From Candidatus Gastranaerophilales bacterium (GTDB lineage: Bacteria > Cyanobacteriota > Vampirovibrionia > Gastranaerophilales > JAQUYY01), in the NCBI GenBank assembly GCA_028691575.1, contig JAQUYY010000136.1, positions 1 to 5,410 of the forward strand: a DNA stretch of 5,410 bases, given 5' to 3'. Within the stretch, counting starts at the first letter, position 1; the number at the start of each line of letters is the position of its first letter. Below, piece by piece: positions 1-5,410 of the stretch. The translations under genes were made by a program, and so were the position numbers. The notes below the pieces were generated by a model that was given only the letters and a program-made list of their open reading frames with translations, made no database searches and had not been told where the DNA came from.

Positions 1-834
1 GAAACAACTGTAAATCAATCTTCTGAAAAAATACAAACAGAAGAGCAAAAACCTGTGACTAAAACTGATATAAAATTGCTTAAACTTTATAAAAATGCAG
101 AAGATTTATTTGAAATCGGTGAAATCGAAAAATCTTTTCAAAGTTATGAAAAAACACTAAAATATGCTCAAGAAACTGATGGTAAGACAATTCAATCCAA
201 GTCATTGATGAGAATGGGTTATATTTGTGATTCAAAAAATCTTTTAAGCAATGCCCTTGTTTGTTATAACACTGCTTCTGTTGCTGCAAAAGCTAATAAT
301 GATATGCAGACACAATCTCAAGCTCATTACAATATGGCTATAATTTATGATGAAATCGGCAAAACCGATGTTGCGCAGGAACATTATTTTGAAGCTCTTG
401 GTTTAGACGGTGAAGTTGAAAATATTTCACAGCAGGTTTTAGGGTTAAATGGGATTGGAAATATATTTTTTGACAAGTATGATTATAAATCTGCTTTAAC
501 TTTTTACCAATTAGGCTATGAATTGGCTAAAGATACTGATGATTCAGCAGGTTTAGCAATGAGTCTCGGAAATTCTGGAAAAACTTTTAACAAATTAGGA
601 TTAAGTGAAAAAGCATTAAAACATTACAAAAATGCAATAAAATTCAACTCAAAAACAGGTGATATTTCAAAAACTATGGAATTATACACCGAAGCAGGAG
701 ATATAATGGCAAATTTAAATCAAAACAAAAAAGCCGAAATCCTTTACAATAAAGCATCTGCATTAGCTAAAAAAGAACAAAACAATGAAATGCTTTTTGA
801 AATACAGGGGAAAATTAAAAACATAAAAAATTAA
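1..834 (+). CDS. TPR-repeat protein, 5' end missing
   Basis: The frame is open from base 1 to the TAA at 832-834, so this is the C-terminal 277 codons of a longer protein. A GTG at 55 could in principle start it, but it has no ribosome binding site and the 18 codons before it read as a normal polar, Gln/Glu/Ser/Thr/Lys-rich linker, so I treat the gene as continuing upstream. After the linker come six tandem helix-turn-helix units of exactly 40 residues, followed by a short Lys-rich tail. Each unit shows TPR spacing: a small/aromatic helix A (for example AHYNMAIIYDEIG), then helix B with Ala-Leu and Tyr (for example SEKALKHYKNAI). TPR solenoids are protein-binding scaffolds. It sits directly before the Tad genes on the same strand, and Tad loci often carry a TPR lipoprotein (TadD), but TadD normally lies downstream and I cannot see an N-terminal lipobox here. 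A role in pilus assembly is therefore inference from position; it could equally be an unrelated gene. Confidence 0.85.
   Translation, partial: ETTVNQSSEKIQTEEQKPVTKTDIKLLKLYKNAEDLFEIGEIEKSFQSYEKTLKYAQETDGKTIQSKSLMRMGYICDSKNLLSNALVCYNTASVAAKANNDMQTQSQAHYNMAIIYDEIGKTDVAQEHYFEALGLDGEVENISQQVLGLNGIGNIFFDKYDYKSALTFYQLGYELAKDTDDSAGLAMSLGNSGKTFNKLGLSEKALKHYKNAIKFNSKTGDISKTMELYTEAGDIMANLNQNKKAEILYNKASALAKKEQNNEMLFEIQGKIKNIKN
76..795 (+). repeat. Six in-register 120-bp units encoding 40-residue TPRs
   Basis: Units lie at 76-195, 196-315, 316-435, 436-555, 556-675 and 676-795. They align without a single insertion or deletion: position 8 is usually a small residue, the helix turn falls near positions 13-16, and positions 19-24 hold an Ala/Ser-plus-aromatic pattern such as SALTFY or KALKHY. 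The nucleotide sequences are well diverged, so this is an old protein-level repeat and not a recent DNA duplication. The 40-residue period is longer than the usual 34 and resembles the long TPRs of MalT- and LGN-type proteins. Confidence 0.75.
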
Positions 835-856
835 ATATAATCATTAATTAAGTGTA

Positions 857-885
857 TTCAGTTATAAGAAGAAAAATAGTACAAT
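857..885 (+). promoter_or_regulatory. Candidate sigma-70-type promoter for the cpaB operon
   Basis: A TACAAT (880-885, 5/6 match to the -10 consensus) is preceded by TTCAGT (857-862, 3/6 match to -35) with a 17-bp spacer. It lies in the only sizeable intergenic gap, 835-925, upstream of cpaB. A second -10-like CATAAT at 894-899 has no good -35 partner. The gap is so AT-rich that such matches arise easily, so support is weak. No convincing terminator for the upstream TPR gene is visible in the gap, and read-through from upstream is possible. Confidence 0.3.
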
Positions 886-925
886 TAATAAGGCATAATA
901 TAACCTTTTAGACGAGACAAAGAAA

Positions 926-1834
926 ATGAACAACGCACAAAACAAGAAAAAAATCTTAATAGCAGTCGCCATGGGCTTTTTGACCGCCTTAACGATTTAT
1001 AGTGCGATTACTAATATGAATGCTCAAATAACAAACCAAAACAAAGTTATAAATGTGTTGACAAAAGAAGTAAAAAAAGCAAAAGAAAATACCCAAAAAG
1101 AGATGGGTGCAGAATTTAAAAAAGAATACGTCATTGCAAAACAAGATTTAAAAGCAGGAATTGAATTAACGCTTGAAATGCTTGAAACAAAAGAATTTAA
1201 TGTAAATAATCCGGATGTTTTTAAAAATATTAATAATTTAGTCGGCAAACAATTAAAAATAAACATAAAAAAAGGTGATTTGATTTTAAAAGAAAGTGTT
1301 TTAAACGAAGCTGATATAAATTATTCAATACCTACAGGCAATAGAGCAATAACAATTCCTGTAAATTTTATTCAGGGGTTGGCTTCTTATGTAAAAATCG
1401 GCTCAAAAGTAGATATAATATCAACAGTTAAATCGCAAGGGCAAAAACCTGAGATTATACTTGAAAATATTAAAATAATATCTCTTGAAACCAAAAATAA
1501 AAGTATAATCACAGATATAAAATCTGTCCCATCAACAGATGCTTCTGCCATAACATTTGAAATTCCTGCAGAAAAAGCCTCAAATCTTGTCGATTCAATG
1601 GTTAGCGGAAAGCTGCAAATAGTTGTAAGGGGTGTTCAAGATGGAAAAAAAATATCCAATCATAAAAGCAATATCTCTGCGGCGCTACCAAAATTACCCG
1701 ATGATATAAGTGCTTTAGAGAATAGAGAATACGGTGCATTGCCGATACCTCAAATGCCTGAAACAAAAGAGCAAAAAAAAGTTGAAATAATCCAGGCAAA
1801 TATGAAAACACAGATGACTTTTGATAGTGACTGA
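926..1834 (+). CDS. cpaB: Tad pilus assembly protein CpaB/RcpC
   Basis: A 302-residue protein with the CpaB layout. Residues 7-9 are lysines and 10-29 form a single hydrophobic N-terminal anchor. Residues about 31-66 are polar with a short heptad pattern (I35, I42, L45, V49, A52). Residues about 67-128 form a SAF domain, containing VIAKQDLKAG and ending in KKGDLILKESVL. The RcpC/CpaB domain begins at NRAITIPV (139-146) and contains VKIGSKVDII (156-165), the long strand region 177-187, and the TFEIPAEKA...GKLQIVVR segment at 210-235. A Pro-rich linker (about 244-285) leads to a C-terminal VEIIQ strand typical of the family. CpaB is known as an inner-membrane-anchored periplasmic partner of the Tad secretin. 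The ATG at 926 is chosen because the next ATG (971) would cut the membrane segment. The upstream sequence is purine-rich (GAGACAAAG) but has no real Shine-Dalgarno core. Its stop lies 1 nt before the cpaC ATG. Confidence 0.93.
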   Translation: MNNAQNKKKILIAVAMGFLTALTIYSAITNMNAQITNQNKVINVLTKEVKKAKENTQKEMGAEFKKEYVIAKQDLKAGIELTLEMLETKEFNVNNPDVFKNINNLVGKQLKINIKKGDLILKESVLNEADINYSIPTGNRAITIPVNFIQGLASYVKIGSKVDIISTVKSQGQKPEIILENIKIISLETKNKSIITDIKSVPSTDASAITFEIPAEKASNLVDSMVSGKLQIVVRGVQDGKKISNHKSNISAALPKLPDDISALENREYGALPIPQMPETKEQKKVEIIQANMKTQMTFDSD

Positions 1835-1838
1835 TATG
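1832..1838 (+). promoter_or_regulatory. cpaB stop / cpaC start junction, probable translational coupling
   Basis: The cpaB stop TGA (1832-1834) and the cpaC ATG (1836-1838) are separated by one base, and no purine-rich Shine-Dalgarno sequence precedes this ATG or the alternative in-frame ATG at 1848. Such an arrangement usually relies on the terminating ribosome reinitiating, which would tie CpaC output to CpaB. The junction is directly visible; the coupling is inferred. Confidence 0.45.
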
Positions 1839-3224
1839 ACAAAACAAATGAAAAAATTTAATATTTTTATTGCGACAATTTTTATTGTCGGTTTTGCTTT
1901 TTCTAATCAATCATTTGCACAAGGACCTCAAATTCGCGGTTTAAATATGGAGCCTGTATCTATAGAAAATTTTGATAATATGTCAGATTTTGAAAATTGG
2001 GATTATCCTCCGGTTTTAGAGGAAAATTCGATAAAAAATTCTACCTCACAGGAAGTTGAAATTCCGACTGCGGAAACTTCTAAAATAAGTGATTTGTACG
2101 CAATTGTAGGCAAATCCAAATTTATAAAATTTGACGAACCTGTAAAAAGAATGTCAATAACAAACCCTGATTTGGCTGATATTGTTTTATTATCACCGAC
2201 AGAGATGTTGTTAAACGGCAAAAATGCAGGATCAACAAGTCTTATAATTTGGGGTGAATCATCAGAGAATCCTGTATTTTTTGATTTAGTCGTTCAAAAC
2301 GACTCAGAATCCTTTTTAAAAGCAGTAAATAAAGTTTTACCAAATGAAAATATTGACATCGCATTTACTGAAAAAGGGGCAGTTTTGGCGGGTAAAATTT
2401 CTTCTTCAATTGCAAGAGAAAAAATAAAAGAACTTGCAAAAGCATATAATTTTGAGCTATCAGATATTTCTGAAAGTCCTTCGCCTCAAGTGCTTATAGA
2501 AGTGAAAATCGTAGAAGCCAGCCGTTCATTTACAAAAAATATTTCCTCTACTTTTTCAAAAGGCAATCTGTACGGCAATTTTGTTAATGGAACAGAATTA
2601 ACTTTAGGTGAGGCTCAAAAAGGATTTGAATTTGGCGGAACAGAAGAAGGTGTAAAATATTTCCTTACAAAAAGCAAAGATGAAATAGGGCTGCTTTTAA
2701 AAGCAGGAGAGAAGAAGGGTTTTGTAAAAATTCTTGCAGAGCCAAAATTGATTGCTAAGAACGGAAAAGAAGCAAGTTTTAATGCAGGACAGCAAGTTCC
2801 TGTACCGTCAGGTGTTGGCGAAGGTGGCAATATTTCTTATGAATACAAGGACGTAGGCATAAATGTTAAATTTAATCCGACAATATTAGAAGATTCACAA
2901 AGGGTAATTTTGTCTGTAGAGCCTGAAGTTAGTGAAATAGACTCTTCAACATCTGTTCATCAAAGTGATGGCAGCGTTGTCTACGGTATAAAAACAAGAA
3001 AAGTCAGTACTACTGTTGAACTTAACGATGGAAGCACACTTGTAATTGCAGGTTTATTAAAAAGAACAGATAATGATACAAGAACACAAATTCCTCTGTT
3101 AGGCGATATTCCTGTTCTTGGAAAATTATTTAAAGCCTCAACAAAAACTAAAGACGAAACAGAATTAATGATTTTTGTAACTCCAAAAATATTACAAGAT
3201 GAAATACCTGTTGAAGGGATATAA
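1836..3224 (+). CDS. cpaC: Tad pilus outer-membrane secretin CpaC/RcpA
   Basis: A 462-residue secretin forming the outer-membrane channel for the pilus. Residues 1-28 are a Sec signal peptide: Lys-rich start, a hydrophobic IFIATIFIVGFAF core, and a likely cleavage after SFA. There is no lipobox. An acidic, Asn-rich stretch (about 36-85) follows. Residues about 87-154 form the pilus N-terminal (T2SS/T3SS-N) domain, with the YAIVGKSKFIKFDEPVKRMS and NPDLADI patterns. A BON-like region covers about 157-205. The secretin domain starts at PQVLIEVKIVEASRSF. It carries VKILAEPKLIAKNG (297-310), AGQQVPVP (317-324), the GINVKFNPTI strand, STTVELNDGSTLVIAGLL, and the family signature IPLLGDIPVLGKLF (419-432), ending in ELMIFVTPKIL. 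An in-frame TTG at 1821 would overlap cpaB and lacks a ribosome binding site. ATG 1836 is preferred, though ATG 1848 would give an equally good signal peptide (MKKFNIF...). Length and signature are normal for the family. Confidence 0.95.
   Translation: MTKQMKKFNIFIATIFIVGFAFSNQSFAQGPQIRGLNMEPVSIENFDNMSDFENWDYPPVLEENSIKNSTSQEVEIPTAETSKISDLYAIVGKSKFIKFDEPVKRMSITNPDLADIVLLSPTEMLLNGKNAGSTSLIIWGESSENPVFFDLVVQNDSESFLKAVNKVLPNENIDIAFTEKGAVLAGKISSSIAREKIKELAKAYNFELSDISESPSPQVLIEVKIVEASRSFTKNISSTFSKGNLYGNFVNGTELTLGEAQKGFEFGGTEEGVKYFLTKSKDEIGLLLKAGEKKGFVKILAEPKLIAKNGKEASFNAGQQVPVPSGVGEGGNISYEYKDVGINVKFNPTILEDSQRVILSVEPEVSEIDSSTSVHQSDGSVVYGIKTRKVSTTVELNDGSTLVIAGLLKRTDNDTRTQIPLLGDIPVLGKLFKASTKTKDETELMIFVTPKILQDEIPVEGI
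1873..1890 (+). other. Perfect 7-bp inverted repeat with T-rich tail inside cpaC 5' region
   Basis: CGACAAT (1873-1879) and ATTGTCG (1884-1890) are perfect inverted copies around a TTTT loop, and GTTTTGCTTTTT follows. The RNA could fold as a short hairpin with a U-rich tail, 37 nt past the cpaC ATG. It lies in codons for the signal peptide core (Thr-Ile-Phe-Ile-Val), so the pattern may simply reflect hydrophobic coding in an AT-rich gene. If functional it could act as an attenuator or slow early translation. Confidence 0.35.
3214..3219 (+). promoter_or_regulatory. Shine-Dalgarno for cpaE
   Basis: AAGGGA lies 7 nt before the ATG at 3227, inside the last codons of cpaC. The spacing is ideal and it fixes the cpaE start; the cpaC TAA falls between the two. 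Confidence 0.7.
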
Positions 3225-3226
3225 AA

Positions 3227-4468
3227 ATGAGCGAAAAAAAGAAAATATCAATACTAATAATTGATGGTGACGAATCCTCAAAAAATACTTTTACAAATTA
3301 TTTTGAGCAAAATTCTTTGACTGAAATTATCGGAATATACAGCGATCTTATGGATGGATATAATGCTGTAATTGAAAAGAAACCCGCCATTGTTTTGATA
3401 GATATTTCTGAAAATTCTGATTTGGCTCTTGAATTAATACATAAAATTTCGATGCAGCATCGCTCTTGCATAATTTTTGTTTCATCTTACGAAAGCAGCT
3501 CAAATACTATTATAAAAGCAATGAGGGCAGGTGCTAGGGAATTTATCGTAAAACCGATTCAAGTTGAAGATTTAAATATTGCACTTGAAAAAACAAAAAT
3601 GCTTATAAATATTGACCAAGGTGATGGTCAGGGTTGTAAAGTATTTACGATTTTTAGTAATAAGGGTGGAATTGGCAAAACTTCTGTCGCAACGAATTTA
3701 GCCATGAGTTTAACGGAATTAACAGGCAAGAAGGTTGCCTTAGTCGATTTAAACCTTCAATTAGGCGATGTAACAACGTTTTTAGATATTACTCCTGCTT
3801 TTGATATTTCATATGTGGTAAATAATTTAAATCGTATTGACGAATCATTTTTGTTCAGCACACTTGAGCGGTATAAAAATAAAAATCTTTATGTGCTGGC
3901 TGATCCGCCGTACTTAGAGCAAGCAGAAGAAATTTCTGCAGATCAGATAAATACTGTTTTAAATACTTTAAAATCTGTATTTTCATATATAATTATTGAT
4001 ACAGGAGTAAATTTTGACAGCAAAACGATTCCTGCGCTTGATATTGCGGATAATATTTTGTTAATATCAATGGTAAATTTGCCTTGTATTAGAAACACTC
4101 AAAGATGTTTGGATTTATTTAACAGGTTAGGTTATGAAAGCGAAAAAATCAAACTCATTGTAAACAGGTATTTGCCCGGTGATGAAATTCGGGTGGAAGA
4201 TGTTGAGGATGTTTTGGGGCATTCTATTTACTGGAAAATTCCAAATAATTATCTTACAATGATGTCTGCTATAAATAAGGGAATTCCTGTTTCTGCGGTT
4301 GATGCATCTTCTCCTTTAAATAGAAATTTTGTAGAGCTTGCAGCACTTTTGAGCAATACTATTTTGAACAAAGAATCGAAAGATATGCAATCAAGTCAAA
4401 AAACAAAAAATCTATTTGATTTTTCAAAAATAAAACATTTTATTCAAAAATTAATACAAAAAAATTAA
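3227..4468 (+). CDS. cpaE: Tad pilus localisation ATPase CpaE/TadZ (receiver-like + MinD/ParA ATPase)
   Basis: A 413-residue two-domain protein. Residues about 7-127 form a response-regulator receiver-like fold: ILIIDGDE (acidic D13, D15), VLIDIS with candidate phosphoacceptor D59, FVSS with S86, and EFIVKPI with K109. Residues about 138-380 form a MinD/ParA-type ATPase. The deviant Walker A is KGGIGKTS (146-153) with signature K146 and catalytic K151, followed by ALVDLNLQLGD (D174, D181) and Walker B-like YIIIDTG with D258. A polar linker (about 381-395) leads to a C-terminal basic amphipathic stretch (397-412). In the Tad family this protein places the pilus machine, often at a pole, and contacts CpaF. 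It starts 2 nt after the cpaC stop with a good ribosome binding site and is followed by cpaF 12 nt later. Unlike many TadZ proteins, whose receiver has lost its acceptor site, this one keeps most of it; the second acidic position appears to be Gly14. Confidence 0.93.
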   Translation: MSEKKKISILIIDGDESSKNTFTNYFEQNSLTEIIGIYSDLMDGYNAVIEKKPAIVLIDISENSDLALELIHKISMQHRSCIIFVSSYESSSNTIIKAMRAGAREFIVKPIQVEDLNIALEKTKMLINIDQGDGQGCKVFTIFSNKGGIGKTSVATNLAMSLTELTGKKVALVDLNLQLGDVTTFLDITPAFDISYVVNNLNRIDESFLFSTLERYKNKNLYVLADPPYLEQAEEISADQINTVLNTLKSVFSYIIIDTGVNFDSKTIPALDIADNILLISMVNLPCIRNTQRCLDLFNRLGYESEKIKLIVNRYLPGDEIRVEDVEDVLGHSIYWKIPNNYLTMMSAINKGIPVSAVDASSPLNRNFVELAALLSNTILNKESKDMQSSQKTKNLFDFSKIKHFIQKLIQKN

Positions 4469-4475
4469 AGAGGGA
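4469..4475 (+). promoter_or_regulatory. Shine-Dalgarno for cpaF
   Basis: AGAGGGA lies 5 nt before the ATG at 4481 and directly after the cpaE TAA (4466-4468). It is the strongest ribosome binding site in the window and it settles the cpaF start. Confidence 0.7.
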
Positions 4476-4480
4476 TAAAA

Positions 4481-5410
4481 ATGTCACTAAAAGACAGGTT
4501 AAATAAAAGCGTAAAAATCAATAAAACTCCTATTCCTGCAGAAATAGGAGATACAAATATATTTAATAACCAATCAACTCAAGAATTTCAGGAGATTAAA
4601 GAAAAATTACATAAATTGCTTGTTGATAAAGTAAGCTCAACAGATACCTGGACAACTTATTCGGATGATGAGCAAAAACAATTGATTAGGCAATTTGTCG
4701 AACAGCATTTAAATAACGATTTTAAGACCCTTCCGCTTAACAGAGCAGAAAGAGAGCGTTTAATAAGGGAGATATTGCAGGAAACAAAAGGCTATGGACC
4801 TTTAGATCCTCTTTTGTCCGATGAGTCGGTATCTGATATTTTAGTTAATGGAGCAAAAAATATTTACGTTGAAAAAGGCGGAAGATTGTTTAAAACATCC
4901 GTAACATTTAGAGATGACAATCACTTAATGAATATTATAGAAAGAATTGTATCAAAAGTCGGACGAAGAATAGACGAAAAATCTCCGATGGTTGATGCTC
5001 GTTTGCCTGATGGTTCAAGGGTAAATGCGATTATTCCGCCTCTTGCAATTGACGGACCTTCACTTTCTATAAGAAGGTTTAAAGCAGATGCTGCAACGCT
5101 TGACAGTCTTTTAAATTGGGGTTCTATGACAAAACAGATGGCAGATGTTTTGCAAGCAGCGGTAAAATCAAGATTAAACATAGTAATCAGCGGAGGAACA
5201 GGCGCAGGTAAAACGACTTTATTAAATAGTTTGTCTTCTCAAATTTCTAATGACGAAAGAATTGTGACGATAGAAGATTCTGCTGAATTATCGTTGCAGC
5301 AAGAGCATGTTGTTCGTCTTGAAACGAGACCTCCTAACATAGAAGGAATTGGGGCAGTAACGGCAAGAGATTTAGTGGTAAACACATTAAGGATGCGTCC
5401 TGATAGGGTA
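4481..5410 (+). CDS. cpaF: Tad pilus assembly ATPase CpaF/TadA, 3' end missing
   Basis: The frame is open from ATG 4481 to the right edge: 310 codons, about two thirds of a usual CpaF. It is a type II/IV secretion ATPase that powers Tad pilus assembly on the cytoplasmic side. Residues 1-35 are a polar, variable N-terminus and about 36-103 are helical. The N-terminal domain then follows: GYGPLDPLL (104-112), SDILVNGAKNIYVEK, and the highly conserved RIDEKSPMVDARLPDGSRVN (163-182) continuing to IIPP, then SIRRF (196-200). In the ATPase domain the Walker A is GGTGAGKTT (238-246, catalytic K244), and the Asp-box acidic pair is E265-D266 within IEDSAEL. The last visible residues, LRMRPDRV, immediately precede the Walker B region (normally VGE), so Walker B and the C-terminal half of the ATPase domain lie outside the window. 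All visible catalytic residues are intact. The tadB/tadC platform genes would be expected next. Confidence 0.95.
   Translation, partial: MSLKDRLNKSVKINKTPIPAEIGDTNIFNNQSTQEFQEIKEKLHKLLVDKVSSTDTWTTYSDDEQKQLIRQFVEQHLNNDFKTLPLNRAERERLIREILQETKGYGPLDPLLSDESVSDILVNGAKNIYVEKGGRLFKTSVTFRDDNHLMNIIERIVSKVGRRIDEKSPMVDARLPDGSRVNAIIPPLAIDGPSLSIRRFKADAATLDSLLNWGSMTKQMADVLQAAVKSRLNIVISGGTGAGKTTLLNSLSSQISNDERIVTIEDSAELSLQQEHVVRLETRPPNIEGIGAVTARDLVVNTLRMRPDRV
4527..4550 (+). other. Perfect 8-bp inverted repeat in early cpaF coding sequence
   Basis: CTCCTATT (4527-4534) and AATAGGAG (4543-4550) are exact inverted copies separated by CCTGCAGA, which itself holds the palindrome CTGCAG. The whole is a near-continuous 24-nt dyad starting 46 nt after the cpaF ATG. 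No T-run follows, so it is not an intrinsic terminator. It could be an RNA hairpin that affects early elongation or message stability, or a protein-binding dyad. It encodes the variable N-terminus (Thr-Pro-Ile-Pro-Ala-Glu-Ile-Gly), where coding constraint is low. A chance origin is not excluded. Confidence 0.4.

Noticed and set aside
55..57. GTG as the start of the TPR gene
   Set aside because: No ribosome binding site precedes it and the frame continues open to base 1 with ordinary linker-like codons; a start outside the window is more likely.
470..489. TTGACA with a nearby TATAAA inside the TPR gene as a promoter
   Set aside because: The two boxes are only 8 bp apart, far from the 16-18 bp needed, and no -10 box occurs at the right distance.
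829..849. AATTAA / TTAATT inverted repeat after the TPR gene as a terminator
   Set aside because: The stem is only 6 bp, all A-T, with a 9-nt loop and no T-run; it is expected by chance in such AT-rich sequence.
1058..1063. TTGACA inside cpaB as a -35 box
   Set aside because: The sequence 17 bp downstream is A-rich with no -10-like hexamer.
1821..1823. TTG as the start of cpaC
   Set aside because: It overlaps the end of cpaB, has no Shine-Dalgarno, and adds polar, acidic residues ahead of the Lys-rich start of the signal peptide; ATG 1836 or 1848 fits better.
4921..5181. Minus-strand open frame opposite cpaF
   Set aside because: It lies wholly antisense to strongly conserved CpaF codons and has no recognisable domain. 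The same holds for the minus-strand frames at 80-289, 1024-1266, 1602-1910, 2003-2221 and 2615-2830.
1..5410. tRNA/rRNA genes, CRISPR arrays, insertion sequences or attachment sites
   Set aside because: I looked across the window and saw no spaced direct repeats, transposase-like frame or RNA gene signature; almost all of it is accounted for by Tad and TPR coding sequence.

Overview
The window is AT-rich (about one third G+C by eye) and carries the front part of a Tad (tight adherence, type IVc) pilus locus, all on the + strand and tightly packed. Five reading frames fill it. First is the 3' part of a TPR-repeat protein, then cpaB/rcpC, cpaC/rcpA (outer-membrane secretin), cpaE/tadZ (receiver-like domain plus MinD/ParA-type ATPase), and the 5' two thirds of cpaF/tadA (the pilus assembly ATPase), which runs off the right edge. 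The secretin with its cleavable signal peptide shows that the host has an outer membrane. The low G+C, frequent AGA/AAA codons and weak Shine-Dalgarno signals at some genes would fit a low-GC diderm lineage such as gut Vampirovibrionia/Melainabacteria. That placement is a guess, and the window holds no taxonomic marker gene.

Layout: 1-834 encodes six consecutive, exactly 40-residue TPR units behind a polar linker, and the frame is open at the left edge. The 91-bp gap at 835-925 is the only sizeable intergenic space and the most likely place for a promoter. From 926 onward the genes are nearly contiguous: 1 nt between cpaB and cpaC, 2 nt between cpaC and cpaE, and 12 nt between cpaE and cpaF. 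They look like a single transcription unit. cpaE and cpaF have clear Shine-Dalgarno sequences; cpaB and cpaC do not.

How the parts work together, from knowledge of the Tad family: CpaF hydrolyses ATP to drive pilin polymerisation through the inner-membrane platform (TadB/TadC, expected downstream). CpaE/TadZ positions the machine in the cell. CpaC forms the outer-membrane channel. CpaB is an inner-membrane-anchored periplasmic protein that works with the secretin. No pilin (flp), prepilin peptidase (cpaA) or cpaD is present in the window.

I do not see a wholly new system here. The points most worth a second look are the MinD-like amphipathic C-terminal helix of CpaE, the largely retained phosphoacceptor site in its receiver domain, the 40-residue TPR protein ahead of the operon, the absence of cpaD between cpaC and cpaE, and two perfect-stem inverted repeats just inside the starts of cpaC and cpaF.
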